A stretch of 64,000 nt of DNA from Pseudomonas putida. Lineage in GTDB: Bacteria > Pseudomonadota > Gammaproteobacteria > Pseudomonadales > Pseudomonadaceae. Below are positions 17,136 to 24,428 of the stretch, piece by piece; the stretch's first letter is position 1; every line of letters begins with the position of its first letter. Location: assembly GCF_001636055.1 (NCBI RefSeq), contig NZ_CP011789.1, forward strand, positions 62,001 through 126,000. Reading direction: 5' to 3'. The notes under the pieces are model-generated. The model did no database searches. It saw only the letters and a program-made list of their open reading frames with translations, and was not told where the DNA came from. A program made the translations under genes and the position numbers.

Positions 17136-18151
17136 ACCAGCTCCACCGAGTCGGATTCCAGGTAGGCGAACTTACCCAGCTGCTCGATCACGTAGCCCTC
17201 GTTACGCCCGTTGTAGTCTTCGACGCGGGAGCGCTTCGGGTTCTCGAGCAGGTGACGACGCCAGCTGCTGTCCTGGAAGTAGATCGACAGGTTGTCCCAG
17301 GAGGTGACCAGGATCCCCTTCGGCGGGAAGAACGGGATCAGGAACGACGGCTTGCCGCCATAGGTGGCGATGACCTGCGCGTCCTCGATGCGCTCCTTCT
17401 CGGTCGGGGTCTGGCCTTGTGCTGCGTACAACTTGCCCTTGTCGTGCGCCAGGAGATCCGAACCGATGATGGCCACCAGGTCGCCCTCGTCGCGGAACAC
17501 CGGATCGATCATCTGGGTCACGTCGTGGACGGCTTCGTCGAGGTTCTGGTAATTGCCACCTTTGCCGATCTTGATCTTCTGCGCCGGGTCAGCAGCTTTC
17601 AGCACCTGCTCCGGGATCTGCTCGCGGGCGATTTGCAGCCAGCCCTTGTTCACGTCCTCGAGCATGGGGAACTTGGCCATGTCGGTTTGCGGTGCCGCGT
17701 GGGTGCCGTGCCAGCCGATGAGGATCCGGTCCAGCGCGATGCGCTTCTGCACCGCTGCCAGGTACTTCTGTGCGAACTCGGGGAACTTCGCCCAGGCGTC
17801 GATGGTGGCGAACTTCAGGGCCACATCGGTCTCGGTGTGGAACAGCTCGTACAGGTTGTTCTTCAGGTCGAGCAGGTGGCGCGGCTCGCGGTCGTTCTTG
17901 TCGGTGTCGGTCCGGCTGCTGGCCGGGCCGCTCAGGCCCAGCAGCACCTTCTCGCCCTTGATCTCGCTGACCGGCACGACGTTGATGCGGGACAGGAAGT
18001 CCACGCGCTCGGTGATCTGCTCGTTCAGTTCCTGGGCGTGGGTCGGTTCCACGGCAAAGGTGCGGGTGGCGTCATCGATGCTGTACGCCTCGGCCAGGTC
18101 GTCCTGGAGCTGCAAGTAGGCCGTTGCAGCGCGTTGCGACAGGGCGCCCAT
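17132..18151 (-). CDS. N: Major capsid protein (gpN-like)
   Basis: A 339-residue capsid subunit (P2 gpN is 357). Characteristic segments include FLSRINVVPVSEIKGEKV (about 51-68) and FMPLEDVNKGWLQ-type sequence (here FPMLEDVNKGWLQ), and a C-terminal RNEGYVIEQLGKFAYLE. It is made as a precursor that the gpO protease trims. It overlaps the gpO stop by one base. Confidence 0.92.
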   Translation of the reverse strand: MGALSQRAATAYLQLQDDLAEAYSIDDATRTFAVEPTHAQELNEQITERVDFLSRINVVPVSEIKGEKVLLGLSGPASSRTDTDKNDREPRHLLDLKNNLYELFHTETDVALKFATIDAWAKFPEFAQKYLAAVQKRIALDRILIGWHGTHAAPQTDMAKFPMLEDVNKGWLQIAREQIPEQVLKAADPAQKIKIGKGGNYQNLDEAVHDVTQMIDPVFRDEGDLVAIIGSDLLAHDKGKLYAAQGQTPTEKERIEDAQVIATYGGKPSFLIPFFPPKGILVTSWDNLSIYFQDSSWRRHLLENPKRSRVEDYNGRNEGYVIEQLGKFAYLESDSVELV

Positions 18152-19125
18152 CAGCGCAGCCCCCCGCCGCGTTTCTTGCCATCAGCCGGGCCAGTGTTGC
18201 GTTTGACCGGGCGACGGCTCGAGGCGGTGTTCAGCATCTTGGTCATGTTCTCGTTGAGCTCGTCGATGCGGGCGCTCAACTCCTTGACCTCGTCCTTGCC
18301 TTTGCCCTTGCCGCTTTTGCCGTCCTGGCGGTTGAACTCACGGTTCTCATCGGCCTCGTCGACCACGTCCTGGACCGCGGTACCCACGGCGTCGACCTGC
18401 TCCTGGCTATCGCCGGTGTCAACGCCTTCCAAGGCTGGCTCCAGCACAGCCTGGAAGCCGGCCAGAATGATCACGAGTTGGTCTGTCAGCGCCTTGAGCG
18501 CCTTGGCTGTTGCTTCATCCATCGGTTTGGTCTCGTCGGGTGAGTTGGTGTTAGAAGTGGTGTCGGCGAAGCGCTTGCAAAGGCCGGTCAGTGCATTGAA
18601 AAAGCGGCGCAACTCGCCCGGCTGGTCGCTTCCCTCTCGAAGCGAGCCCAGCTCAACAGGGGCGCATAAATAGGTGTTCTTGCTGTAGTGCTTGCCTTTG
18701 CGGGCACGCCTGGAGAAATACAGCTCCTGGGTACCCAGGCTTGCCGGCTCGTCCGTGACGGCCAGACCGGTGAGGTAGTGGCGCCCGGTTTTGGCGAAGT
18801 CCGGCCAGATCTCAACGCTGGTGAATAGCTTTTCGCCCTGGTCGTTCAACTGCAGTAGCTTGTCGTTGGGCTTGAGTTGGGCTTCGAGGGCGACCTGGCC
18901 GGGCTGCAGCTCGGGATCGTCGTCTTCGGTCACCAGGCGCACGGCGAATACGGTGCCGTGGGAGCCAGGCCAGCGTTCGTGCTCACTCCAGATCACTGCG
19001 GTGTAGCGAGACGGTTTGTAGGTGTCCGCACAGTCGCGCAGCTCCTCGACTGTGATCTCGCGGCCATCTGCGGTTGGGCCGCTAAGAGCTACGCGTTTCC
19101 AGGAGGAGACAAGGGATCTGGGCAT
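18151..19125 (-). CDS. O: Capsid scaffolding protein / protease (gpO-like)
   Basis: The start is set at the ATG at 19125 (MPRSLVSSWKRVALSG), giving 324 residues; the open frame runs on to 19188 but the family starts here. The N-terminal half is the serine-protease domain of gpO (WSEHERWPGSHGTVFAVR, HYLTGLAVTDEPASLGT) and the C-terminal half is the helical scaffold, here with a long acidic linker and coiled coil. P2 gpO is 284 residues. It starts the leftward virion operon, divergent from gpP. Confidence 0.9.
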   Translation of the reverse strand: MPRSLVSSWKRVALSGPTADGREITVEELRDCADTYKPSRYTAVIWSEHERWPGSHGTVFAVRLVTEDDDPELQPGQVALEAQLKPNDKLLQLNDQGEKLFTSVEIWPDFAKTGRHYLTGLAVTDEPASLGTQELYFSRRARKGKHYSKNTYLCAPVELGSLREGSDQPGELRRFFNALTGLCKRFADTTSNTNSPDETKPMDEATAKALKALTDQLVIILAGFQAVLEPALEGVDTGDSQEQVDAVGTAVQDVVDEADENREFNRQDGKSGKGKGKDEVKELSARIDELNENMTKMLNTASSRRPVKRNTGPADGKKRGGGLR

Positions 19126-19285
19126 CGGTTGGAGCGCTCGGTGGTGATCGATGAGCGCAACGATAGGGAGCCATTCGGCACCGGCCAAACGCTTTGTTTC
19201 CGTGCCGCCCCTATCTCATCGTTATAGGAGAAACTAGGAGTTTTCCCCGAAGTTTGTGGGTTGTTCGGCGCATAGACTCCGCCCC
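19126..19285. promoter_or_regulatory. Divergent late control region between O and P
   Basis: 160 bases between the divergent gpO and gpP starts. It holds an inverted repeat CGGCAC (19176-19181)/GTGCCG (19202-19207), and outside it CGATGAG...ATAGGG (19149-19155, 19163-19168) mirrored by CCCTAT/CTCATCG (19209-19214, 19215-19221). In P2-type phages this region carries Ogr-activated late promoters. The exact P2 site TGT-N12-ACA is absent here, so the dyad may be this phage's own activator site. Inference. Confidence 0.5.
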
Positions 19286-21325
19286 ATGAACTACTCGATA
19301 GAAGTCAAAGAGGCCGCCAAGCGGCTGTACCTGCGCCGTGCCTCGGTGAAGGAAATCCAGGCTCAGTTGAAGCTGCCCAACGTGCGCATCATCTACTACT
19401 GGATACGCCAGGGCAGTTGGGACGACATGCTCACTGATGAGGAGCCACTGACCGCGATCAGCCGGCGGATCACGCTCATCTGCGAGAAGCAGGAGACGCT
19501 GACGAAGGGCGACCTGGACGAGCTGGACCGGCTCACTGCCGTGCGTGAAAAGCTGATCAAGCAGGCCAGCAAGCCCCCGGCGCCGGCGGCGCCGAGCGAG
19601 TCACCGCAAGGGCAGGCCGATCAGGAGCAAGGCCAGCGCCGTGAGCGGCGCGGCGGCGGTGGGAAGAAGCGAGAGAAGCCGGCCAAGAACGACATCAGCG
19701 GTCTGACCGAGGTGGACTTCCTGGATAAGTTCATCTCCAAAATGTATCGGTACCAGCAGGAGTTGTTCGCGGCGAAGCAGAACCCGCTCACCTGCAGGCT
19801 GCGCAACATCCTGAAAAGCCGGCAGGTCGGCCTGACTTACTACTTCGCCGGCGAGGCCTTCATGGATGCCGTGCTGACTGGCGACAACCAGGTTTTCCTG
19901 TCGGCCAGCCGCGCCCAGTCGGAGATTTTCCGCAGCTACATCATCCAGTTCGCCAAGCAATGGTTCGGTATCGAGCTGACCGGTAACCCGATCACACTGA
20001 GCAATGGCGCAGAACTGCGCTTCCTGAGCACGAACAGCAGCACCGCCCAGGGCTACCACGGGCACGTATACGTCGATGAGTACTTCTGGATCCGCGACTT
20101 CGAGAAGCTGAGCACCGTGGCCAGCGCCATGGGCACCCATAAGAAGTGGCGCAAGACCTATTTCTCCACGCCGAGCGCGGTAAGCCATCAGGCGTACCCC
20201 TTCTGGACGGGCGAAGCCTTCCGCAACGACAAACGCCGCAAGAAAGCTGCAGGAGAGTGGCCTTCGGAGGCTTCATACACCCAGGGCGCCCTGTGCCCGG
20301 ATGGCCAATGGCGCAAGACCATCACCCTGGACGACGCCATTGCCGGCGGTTGCGATCTGTTCGACGTGGCCCAGCTCGAGCTGGAGTATGACGAAGACAA
20401 GTTCCAGCAGTTGTTCTACTGCAAGTTCATCGACAGCACACAGAGTGCGTTCGGCCTCAAGGATCTGGAAGGCTGCTACTCCGACCTGATGCTATGGGAC
20501 GACTACGACCAGGATGCCGATCGCCCGTTCGGTGACAGCCCTGTCTGGATCGGCTACGACCCAAGCCGTACACGCGATGACGCGACATGCGTGATCGTCG
20601 CGCCGCCGGCAGAGCCAGGTGGCAATTTCAGGATCCTGGAAAAGTACAGCTGGCGGGGACAGTCGTTCACCTACCAGGCAGCGCAGATCAAGCAACTGAC
20701 CACACGCTTCAACGTGCAGCACATCGGTATCGATACCACCGGGGTGGGCATCGGTGTGTACGACGTGGTTTGCGACTTCTATCCGCGTGCGCAGCGCATC
20801 CACTACAGCCTCGAAACGAAAACGACGCTCGTCCTCAAGGCCCAGGACGTGATCCGCGCCGGACGGATCGAGTGGGACGCAGGGTGGACCGATATCGCCC
20901 AGGCGTTCCTGACGATCAAGCGCGGCACTACCGCCGGCGGCCAGATCACATTCAGCGCCTCGAGGACCGAGGCCACCGGACACGCCGACATCGCCTGGGC
21001 TGTGATGCATGCCCTTCACAACGAACCCTTGAACACCAACAAGCGGCGCAAGAGCCGCTACCTCACGAGCGGAAGCTATGCCCAGACGACAGAGAAAACC
21101 TCAAGCCCCGCAAGCGCCGGCGCAACAGCCCACACGCGTGTTCACGTTCGGGGAGCCAGAGCAGGTGCTGACGGCCAATATCGGCGAGTACCTGGGCATC
21201 TTTCCCACCGACGACGGGCGCCTGTACAAACCGCCGGTGTCTCGCGTCGGCCTGGCCAAGTTGCTGCGCGCCAACGCGCACCACGGCGCCATCCCGAAGT
21301 TCAAGCGCAACCTGCTGCTGCGTGA
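19286..21325 (+). CDS. P: Terminase large subunit (gpP-like), long C-terminal overlap with portal
   Basis: The start is set at the ATG at 19286 (MNYSIEVKEAAKRL), where the family's N-terminal helix-turn-helix begins. Residues 178-184 (SRQVGLT) are the terminase Walker A variant and 261-268 (VYVDEYFW) the Walker B; a WIGYDPSRTRDDA segment in the second half is the nuclease entry. The first 597 residues match the length of P2 gpP (590). The frame then runs 248 bases into the portal gene, adding an Arg-rich tail that looks like out-of-frame portal sequence. A lost stop codon is likely. Confidence 0.9.
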   Translation: MNYSIEVKEAAKRLYLRRASVKEIQAQLKLPNVRIIYYWIRQGSWDDMLTDEEPLTAISRRITLICEKQETLTKGDLDELDRLTAVREKLIKQASKPPAPAAPSESPQGQADQEQGQRRERRGGGGKKREKPAKNDISGLTEVDFLDKFISKMYRYQQELFAAKQNPLTCRLRNILKSRQVGLTYYFAGEAFMDAVLTGDNQVFLSASRAQSEIFRSYIIQFAKQWFGIELTGNPITLSNGAELRFLSTNSSTAQGYHGHVYVDEYFWIRDFEKLSTVASAMGTHKKWRKTYFSTPSAVSHQAYPFWTGEAFRNDKRRKKAAGEWPSEASYTQGALCPDGQWRKTITLDDAIAGGCDLFDVAQLELEYDEDKFQQLFYCKFIDSTQSAFGLKDLEGCYSDLMLWDDYDQDADRPFGDSPVWIGYDPSRTRDDATCVIVAPPAEPGGNFRILEKYSWRGQSFTYQAAQIKQLTTRFNVQHIGIDTTGVGIGVYDVVCDFYPRAQRIHYSLETKTTLVLKAQDVIRAGRIEWDAGWTDIAQAFLTIKRGTTAGGQITFSASRTEATGHADIAWAVMHALHNEPLNTNKRRKSRYLTSGSYAQTTEKTSSPASAGATAHTRVHVRGARAGADGQYRRVPGHLSHRRRAPVQTAGVSRRPGQVAARQRAPRRHPEVQAQPAAA

Positions 21326-22121
21326 GTTCATCCCGTCAGAAGGCTGCAGCGCTCAGACGATGAGCTGTGCAGCCCTGGACTACATGGTGTTCGGGGAGGC
21401 GTACTTCCTGGCGCACGAGAACTTCCTGGGGCATGTCCTGGAGCTCGAGCACCTGCCGGCGATCAACATGCGCGTAAAGGTGGACGGCGGTTTCGTCATG
21501 TTGCTGCAGAACGGGCAGGAGGAGGAGTACGACCAGGACGAGATCGTCCACATCAAAGACTACGACGTTGAGCAGAATATCTACGGCATCCCGGACTACC
21601 TGGGCGGCCTACAGGCGCTGCTGCTCAACGAAGCGGCGACCCTGTTCCGCCGGCGCTACTACAGCAATGGTGCGCACGCAGGCTACATCTTCTACACCAA
21701 CGACCCCAACCTGTCCGAGGAGGACGAAGACAACCTTCGGGCCCAGATCAGTGCGAGTAAGGGGGTGGGTAACTTCCGCTCGATGTTCGTGAACATACCT
21801 GGCGGGGCCGAAAACGCGATCAAGATCATCCCGGTAGGGGACTTCCAGGCGAAGGACGAACTGGAGAAGGTCAAGAATATCACCCGGAACGACATCATCG
21901 CGGCCTGGCGGATGAACCCCGCCCTGGCCGGCATCATCCCCGAGAATACAGGCGGTTTCGGCGATATCGAGAAGATCGATCGGGTCTACACCAGCAACGA
22001 AATCAGGCCGATCTGCCAACTGTTCAGTCAGATCAATGAGGCGCTACGCGAAGACAGGCGAATCTACTGGAGATTCGAGCTAAAACCAGACGAAAACCCT
22101 ACAAAAGACAACACTTTGTAG
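21078..22121 (+). CDS. Q: Portal protein (gpQ-like)
   Basis: A 347-residue product, near P2 gpQ (344). It has the portal pattern: VFTFGEPEQVL near residue 20, the FGEAYFL block (about 110), DYDVEQNIYGIPDYLGG (about 160) and NAHAGYIF-type sequence followed by RNDIIAAWRMNPALAG. It forms the dodecameric vertex for DNA entry and tail attachment. The start lies inside the terminase frame; there is no obvious ribosome-binding site, consistent with coupling. Confidence 0.92.
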   Translation: MPRRQRKPQAPQAPAQQPTRVFTFGEPEQVLTANIGEYLGIFPTDDGRLYKPPVSRVGLAKLLRANAHHGAIPKFKRNLLLREFIPSEGCSAQTMSCAALDYMVFGEAYFLAHENFLGHVLELEHLPAINMRVKVDGGFVMLLQNGQEEEYDQDEIVHIKDYDVEQNIYGIPDYLGGLQALLLNEAATLFRRRYYSNGAHAGYIFYTNDPNLSEEDEDNLRAQISASKGVGNFRSMFVNIPGGAENAIKIIPVGDFQAKDELEKVKNITRNDIIAAWRMNPALAGIIPENTGGFGDIEKIDRVYTSNEIRPICQLFSQINEALREDRRIYWRFELKPDENPTKDNTL

Positions 22122-22182
22122 CTGTTTCAACCATCGAATGGCGGCATAATAGTGGCGCATCTGAACCCTGGGGAGGGACACC
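22122..22182 (+). promoter_or_regulatory. Leader of the Ogr-like gene
   Basis: The interval contains a CATAAT element near 22145 that could serve as a -10 box and a strong GGGGAGGGA ribosome-binding site ending about 5 bases before the ATG at 22183. The -35 is not clear. Confidence 0.35.
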
Positions 22183-22440
22183 ATGCGAGTCTACTGCACG
22201 ACTTGTGGCCATAAAGGCCGGATCAGTTCGCGGGAGGAAGTCACCCGCGTCTACGCAAAACTCTACTGCCAGTGCCTGGACGCCCAGTGCGGCCACACTT
22301 GGGTATCAACCCTGTCGTTTTCGCACACGCTGCGCCCATCGGCTCAGCAGCTGGATACGCTGATTCTGGATCGGTTCAAGAGCCTTCCTGCAGATAAGCA
22401 GAAGGAATTGTTCGAGCACATGAGAAGACCAGCAGCATGA
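22183..22440 (+). CDS. ogr: Ogr/Delta-family late transcription activator
   Basis: An 85-residue zinc-finger protein starting MRVYCTTCGHKGRI. The four cysteines fit the Ogr/Delta pattern C-x2-C-x22-C-x4-C (CTTC ... CQCLDAQC), with the HTWVSTLSF segment after it as in P2 Ogr (…ATFITYES). Ogr turns on the late operons by contacting the RNA polymerase alpha subunit. It lies after the P-Q operon, close to where P2 keeps ogr. A hairpin follows. Confidence 0.88.
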   Translation: MRVYCTTCGHKGRISSREEVTRVYAKLYCQCLDAQCGHTWVSTLSFSHTLRPSAQQLDTLILDRFKSLPADKQKELFEHMRRPAA

Positions 22441-22443
22441 CAA

Positions 22444-22472
22444 GACCGCCGGCCAATTGGTCGGCGGTTTCA
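22444..22472. terminator. Bidirectional terminator hairpin after ogr
   Basis: ACCGCCG (22445-22451) pairs with CGGCGGT (22462-22468), with a self-complementary CCAATTGG between, followed by TTT. It separates the rightward ogr gene from the leftward immunity operon. Confidence 0.65.
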
Positions 22473-22482
22473 TTTGGTGAGA

Positions 22483-22665
22483 TCAGGATTCCGCGTCATC
22501 CGGATGCTTGGCCAACTGATCAATCAGGCGCCGCACCTGGTGACGCTCGAGCTCGGTCATCTGGCGGAATAAACCGATCATTCGGCGTTCGTTCACGCTC
22601 AGACCCATCCACTCACACCCGACCAGGTCAACGCAATCCTGCTCAGCTACTGCCAAATTCAACAT
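22483..22665 (-). CDS. Small phage protein of unknown function downstream of cI
   Basis: A 60-residue product with no recognised family; helical, ending in RHQVRRLIDQLAKHPDDAES. An AAGGAG ribosome-binding site lies 7 bases before the ATG at 22665, and the gene lies 88 bases downstream of the repressor in the same direction, so it is probably co-expressed in lysogens. Possibly an immunity-region accessory; role unknown. Confidence 0.6.
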   Translation of the reverse strand: MLNLAVAEQDCVDLVGCEWMGLSVNERRMIGLFRQMTELERHQVRRLIDQLAKHPDDAES

Positions 22666-22753
22666 TTGCTAACTCCTTGATATGCAATGCGACCAGGAGT
22701 TATCAGGGCAGGATGGATGCTTTACACGGGGTAGTTGACGAATGACTCCATGC

Positions 22754-23092
22754 TCAGGACGTCGCGTCTTGGAACATGGCTTTCAGGAAACGGCGCAGCG
22801 AACGTCGGTCCTGTTCGGGGATTGCACGGTACTGCTCGAGGAGGTCAGCTTCCTCACTGGAAAGTCCGGCGGGGAGGGTCCTTGATGCCGTCACGATGTA
22901 TGTCGTATCCACACCGAAGGCCTCAAGTGCGGTCAGGTACTTCAAGTCCATAGAGCTCGATCCGGTGCCCAGCTCGTATTTCTTTTGAGTTCCGCGGCTC
23001 ACCCCAACACGGACACCAAACTCCTCTTGCGACAGCCCTAAACGCTCACGCTCTTCCCTGAGCCTGTTGCCCACTCCGTCAGCGATTAGCAT
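22754..23092 (-). CDS. CI-like phage repressor (XRE-family HTH)
   Basis: A 112-residue protein starting at the ATG at 23092 (MLIADGVGNRL); upstream frame to 23383 runs through the switch region and is not taken as coding. Residues 9-62 form a Cro/CI-type HTH (LREERERLGLSQEEFGVRVG then SRGTQKKYELG). It is short, without a RecA-sensitive peptidase domain, as in P2-type C repressors. It faces a Cro/Cox-like gene across an 84-base operator region. Confidence 0.82.
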   Translation of the reverse strand: MLIADGVGNRLREERERLGLSQEEFGVRVGVSRGTQKKYELGTGSSSMDLKYLTALEAFGVDTTYIVTASRTLPAGLSSEEADLLEQYRAIPEQDRRSLRRFLKAMFQDATS

Positions 23093-23176
23093 TTTTTTGA
23101 CCACAGAACCTTGACTTGAACATTTTTCTGACCAAGAATCACCACAGACGAACACAAACAAACAGGAACAAACACT
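23093..23176. promoter_or_regulatory. Lysogeny switch region with direct repeats
   Basis: Divergent promoter interval between cI and the Cro/Cox-like gene. Two similar blocks, TTTTTGACCACAGAACC (23094-23110) and TTTTTCTGACCAAGAATC (23123-23140), lie about 31 bases apart; the TGACC-x-AGAA core is shared. P2-type repressors bind direct repeats, so these are candidate operators. TTGACT at 23111 could be a -35 element. Confidence 0.5.
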
Positions 23177-23377
23177 ATGCCCGCGCCAGTTACGCCTGAG
23201 CAAGCCCGCGCTTCGCTTGATCGCAAGGGGATGAGCATTGCCAAGTTCAGTCGGATTCATGGTTTGAACAAAAATTTGGTCAGCGGCCTTTTGACAGGCC
23301 GCATCAAGGGGCTTCGGGGGGAGGCACACCGTGCAGCGGTACTGCTGGGTATCAAAGACGGCGTGATCGAAGATTAA
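23177..23377 (+). CDS. Cro/Cox-like DNA-binding protein
   Basis: A 66-residue basic protein starting MPAPVTPEQARASLDRKGMS, with a predicted HTH across residues 18-45 (MSIAKFSRIHGLNKNLVSGL). It is the first gene of the rightward early operon and divergent from the repressor, the position of Cro or Cox. Expected to repress lysogeny or assist excision; which of the two cannot be told from sequence. Confidence 0.7.
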   Translation: MPAPVTPEQARASLDRKGMSIAKFSRIHGLNKNLVSGLLTGRIKGLRGEAHRAAVLLGIKDGVIED

Positions 23378-23406
23378 GGCCATTGGCCATCAGGGAAAAT
23401 CAGAAC

Positions 23407-23886
23407 ATGAATCGTTCAGTTCTCAAGACAAGGAAAGACGTGATGAAGGAGATCATCCGTGCCTACCCAGGCGGTCGCGTCCAAGCAGCAGAACACCTCG
23501 GCCTGAAACTCAAGCAGTTCGATAACTACGCGTACGAGAACGGGCATTCCCGCCCTCTCCACGACGTCCAGATTCGCCAGCTGGAAGCCACACTCGGCAC
23601 CACCCACCTGCCGGACTACATCGCCTCGCTGTACGGAGGCATCTTCGTGCACGTCGCAGACGTCGATGCCCTGGACAACATCGAGCTGTACACCATGTCG
23701 ATGATTACCTCAGCGAAGCGTGGCGCAGTTGACTTCGAAATCGCCAAGGCCTTGGCCGATGGCTGTATCTCGCAGGACGAAGCCGACGAGATCATGCGTG
23801 CCCATGAAGCCCATATGTCGGCCCGGCACACCGAGGTCCTGTCGGCGATCGCGCTGCACCGGGCGCGTGGGGTGGTTGCAGCATGA
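23407..23886 (+). CDS. CII-like / YmfL-family regulatory protein
   Basis: The start is set at the ATG at 23407 (MNRSVLKTRKDVMKEIIRAY) rather than the upstream TTG at 23383. The 159-residue product resembles the CII-like Phage_CP76/YmfL family: an N-terminal HTH with RVQAAEHLGLKLKQFDNYAY, then a helical C-terminal half. Such proteins regulate the early phage programme. It follows the Cro/Cox-like gene by 29 bases. Confidence 0.75.
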   Translation: MNRSVLKTRKDVMKEIIRAYPGGRVQAAEHLGLKLKQFDNYAYENGHSRPLHDVQIRQLEATLGTTHLPDYIASLYGGIFVHVADVDALDNIELYTMSMITSAKRGAVDFEIAKALADGCISQDEADEIMRAHEAHMSARHTEVLSAIALHRARGVVAA

Positions 23887-24122
23887 ACACTCAGCCGACC
23901 GACTACCAGGACGTACTCCAGTCGTCCGCTCGCCACTACCTGCAGCGTCACCAGGCCGAACACCTGAGCGGCGACCAACAGCTGTTCACCCGCGCCGTTT
24001 GCCACTTGGTGGCAGACCACAACGTTTCCGACCCGACGGCAGAAAAAGCCGTGTACCTGGCCATGACTGACCTTGGCCTTGGCGCAGCTGACCGCTCGCC
24101 ACCCCGCGCAGCGCGCACCTAA
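23883..24122 (+). CDS. Small phage protein of unknown function
   Basis: A 79-residue product, overlapping the CII-like stop by four bases. It is helical and His/Gln-rich in the first half (ARHYLQRHQAEHL). No family recognised. The tight coupling supports it being a real early gene. Confidence 0.6.
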   Translation: MNTQPTDYQDVLQSSARHYLQRHQAEHLSGDQQLFTRAVCHLVADHNVSDPTAEKAVYLAMTDLGLGAADRSPPRAART

Positions 24123-24189
24123 CCCCTACCCATTGCCCTGCCCCGCTATCCGTGGGTTTGGGTGAGTTGCGTCCGAAGTTGAGGTTTTC

Positions 24190-24423
24190 ATGGAGAACAA
24201 GGTGGTAATCACAGCGGAAATGAGCCCCGAACAGGCCAACGCCCTGCTGGCTTCCCTCAAGTCGGACTACAGCGCTGCGCTCAACGAGCACTGGTACGCC
24301 GACACCTATCGCTACGTGCCGGAGAAGCAACGGCACACCGCGATCGTTCTGAAAAACCCCGCCATGGGCGCGCAACGCCGGTTGATCGGCGCGCTGACCT
24401 ACAGCCTCAAAACTGCGAAGTAA
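24190..24423 (+). CDS. Small phage protein of unknown function
   Basis: A 77-residue product with predicted alternating strands and helices, beginning MENKVVITAEMSPEQANALL. It is 5 bases upstream of the primase gene start, with a 67-base gap before it. No family recognised. Confidence 0.6.
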   Translation: MENKVVITAEMSPEQANALLASLKSDYSAALNEHWYADTYRYVPEKQRHTAIVLKNPAMGAQRRLIGALTYSLKTAK

Positions 24424-24428
24424 CCCCG

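Noticed and set aside
19195..19272. Possible P2 Ogr site (TGT-N12-ACA) in the O-P interval
   Set aside because: Each TGT in the interval (19195, 19255, 19262) was checked; none has ACA 12 bases downstream.
22437..22745. 102-codon plus-strand frame after ogr
   Set aside because: It starts in the ogr stop, runs through the terminator hairpin and lies antisense to a small gene with a better ribosome-binding site.
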